NCBI RefSeq assembly: GCF_047238185.1
Contig: NZ_JBDFMI010000001.1
Location: 1,054,001-1,118,000, forward strand
Direction: 5' to 3'
Length of the DNA: 64,000 nt
From: Bacillus_AD sp047238185
GTDB taxonomy: Bacteria; Bacillota; Bacilli; Bacillales; DSM-1321
Numbering within the stretch: the first letter of the stretch is position 1; each line of letters opens with the position of its first letter. The notes beneath the pieces are model-generated. The model saw only the letters and a list, made by a program, of their open reading frames with translations. It did no database searches and had not been told where the DNA came from. The position numbers and the translations under genes were made by a program. Below are positions 63,093 through 64,000 of this stretch, one piece after another.

Positions 63093-63190
63093 TTCCCGCT
63101 CCAGGATGCCCGTTTTCCGGGGCCTCCTCTTCCTGCGTGGTCTCATCTCTCCCGCTGATCCCGCAGGAGTCTAGCACCTTCCGCAAATAA
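63093..63190 (-). repeat. Degenerate copy of a dispersed Bacillaceae repeat
   Basis: Read on the minus strand, GCGGAAGGTGCTAGACTCCTG, then CGGGATCAGCGGGAGAGATG, AGACCACGCAGG, GAGGAGGC and a final TGGAGCGGGAAAT follow the pattern of a roughly 100-bp element (GCGGAAGG…GACTCCTGCGGGA…GAGACCCCGCAGG…GAGGAGGCTC…CTGGAGCGGAAAT) scattered through intergenic DNA of many Bacillaceae genomes, as I recall it. It has diverged. The rest of 62852-63316 shows no gene. Confidence 0.65.
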
Positions 63191-63316
63191 AACAGTAAAT
63201 TCATCTTATTATAAACACAACTATTTGAGCATTAAACACCATCGGAAAGAGTTTCTACAGTCATCTTTTGTTTGTAAAATGACAGAGACATTAAGTACCT
63301 AAAAGGAGTCCGTTTT

Positions 63317-63479
63317 TTGATAGATTATGTTTGGATTGATGAAGAGTCACCTATTTTAAAGCAACTTCCGAATACTATTCATGGCCAATGATGAACATAT
63401 GGATCCTATTGTTCAATCGATGAATTGGGAAGCTATACTATGTGACAAAACAACGTTAATTAGTTGGTATTTTGAATAA
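63317..63479 (+). pseudogene. Small frameshifted ORF
   Basis: A TTG at 63317, eight bases after AAAAGGAG, opens a frame (MIDYVWIDEESPILKQLPNT…) that stops at 63391. From 63381 another frame reads MANDEHMDPIVQSMNWEAIL to a stop at 63477-63479. Removing one base near 63380 joins them into a 53-residue acidic protein. No family is recognised. Confidence 0.4.
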
Positions 63480-63549
63480 GGAACGAAACGATTGTAATTT
63501 TACAACTACTGGGCTATAGAGAGACCGCTAGTTTGAAAGGAAGAGACAA

Positions 63550-63876
63550 ATGCCTGTTTATAACAAATTGGTCCGCGACCGGATTCCTAAAATTATGGAA
63601 GCGCAAGGAAAGCGGCTGAAAGTAAGAACGCTCGTGGAAGATGAATACGTTAGAGAATTGAAAAATAAAAGCAAGGAAGAACTGGATGAATATCTCAACA
63701 CGGACAATGATGGTGATGCTACTGAAGAATTGGCTGATCTGCTGGAAGTCATCCATGCCCTTGCGAGAGTGCATGGGACCGATATGGCCGGCATAGAAAA
63801 AATCCGTATGAAAAAAGCGGCGGAACGTGGCGGCTTCAACGAGAGGTTCTTTTTGATTGAGGCAGAAGGAGAATGA
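63550..63876 (+). CDS. MazG-like nucleoside triphosphate pyrophosphohydrolase
   Basis: This 108-residue all-alpha NTP pyrophosphatase begins MPVYNKLVRDRIPKIMEAQG and has EELADLLEVIHALARVHG (metal-binding E-E-x-x-D) and KKAAERGGFNERFFL, typical of the phosphoribosyl-ATP pyrophosphohydrolase-like house-cleaning group. It hydrolyses noncanonical NTPs to NMP and pyrophosphate. ATG after AAAGGAAGAG. Confidence 0.88.
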   Translation: MPVYNKLVRDRIPKIMEAQGKRLKVRTLVEDEYVRELKNKSKEELDEYLNTDNDGDATEELADLLEVIHALARVHGTDMAGIEKIRMKKAAERGGFNERFFLIEAEGE

Positions 63877-63920
63877 ACATACCGTTTTCTAGCCAGCTTC
63901 TGCAGTAAACAGGACAAGTC

Positions 63921-63957
63921 AGAAAAGGGATTCCCGTCAAAGATCCCTTTTCTTTTT
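63921..63957 (+). terminator. Terminator after the MazG-like gene
   Basis: AGAAAAGGGAT / ATCCCTTTTCT with an eleven-base loop and trailing T residues. The remaining 43 bases to the window edge show nothing identifiable. Confidence 0.85.
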
Positions 63958-64000
63958 GTATTTAGGAAGCTGCCACTTCTTTTCGGCTGTCGATGACAAC

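Overview
The window is chromosomal DNA of an endospore-forming Bacillaceae species. The evidence is SpoVA, SpmA/SpmB, DacB and a YjcZ-type tiny spore protein, sporulation sigma-factor promoters (sigma-G before spoVAA, sigma-E before dacB), strong AAGGAGG-type ribosome binding sites with several TTG/GTG starts, and a gene order (spoVA-lysA-ypuA-ribT-ypuF-scpA-scpB-ypuI-dacB-spmA-spmB-rluB-resABC) that closely follows the Bacillus subtilis lysA/ypu/res region. No rRNA, tRNA, phage, insertion sequence or CRISPR array was seen. The species cannot be named from this stretch alone.

Layout. 0-8 kb: a frameshifted small membrane gene, a GNAT acetyltransferase, citR and citA with an extra membrane-anchored gene between them, a secreted family 8 glycosidase, small proteins and a SEDS glycosyltransferase. 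8-13 kb: a spoVA operon with AA, AB, AEA and AF but without AC, AD and AEB, then lysA. 13-26 kb: ypuA, an isolated ribT, ypuF, a YjcZ peptide, condensin subunits scpA/scpB, ypuI, sodF, the sigma-E operon dacB-spmA-spmB, rluB, and the cytochrome c maturation genes resABC without resDE. 26-29 kb: a BceAB-type antimicrobial-peptide transporter whose permease gene carries an in-frame TAG codon.

29.5-37.1 kb is the most unusual part. It is an AT-rich five-gene operon encoding a two-domain NodB lipoprotein, a TviB/WbpO-type UDP-N-acetylhexosamine dehydrogenase, a PilZ domain fused to a hyaluronan-synthase-like GT2 enzyme, a membrane-anchored degenerate deacetylase with a beta-rich tail, and a membrane-anchored GH18-type hydrolase. 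Together these look like a c-di-GMP-controlled, synthase-dependent system for an N-acetylhexosaminuronic-acid-containing exopolysaccharide. A soluble PAS chemoreceptor-like protein follows on the other strand.

38.5-49.7 kb is a complete assimilatory sulfate pathway. Uptake is by an ABC sulfate transporter (four genes behind a structured, terminator-bearing leader). Activation and reduction are by cysH, sat, cysC and a ferredoxin-type sulfite reductase, and siroheme for the reductase is made by sumT, sirB and sirC. Two tiny conserved proteins (DUF2292, DUF3906) sit in the cluster.

49.9-64 kb is mixed: a metallophosphoesterase, a LysR regulator divergent from an aldehyde dehydrogenase, a bile acid:sodium-type symporter, a WYL regulator, an AEC transporter, a carboxylesterase, a SWIM zinc-finger protein, a DUF5658 protein translationally coupled to an isolated CitB-type HTH domain, an L7/L12-like membrane protein, a zinc-ribbon protein, a degenerate Bacillaceae dispersed repeat, a frameshifted small ORF and a MazG-like pyrophosphohydrolase. 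Coordinates and reading frames were read by eye. Family assignments are from memory of the families, not from searches.
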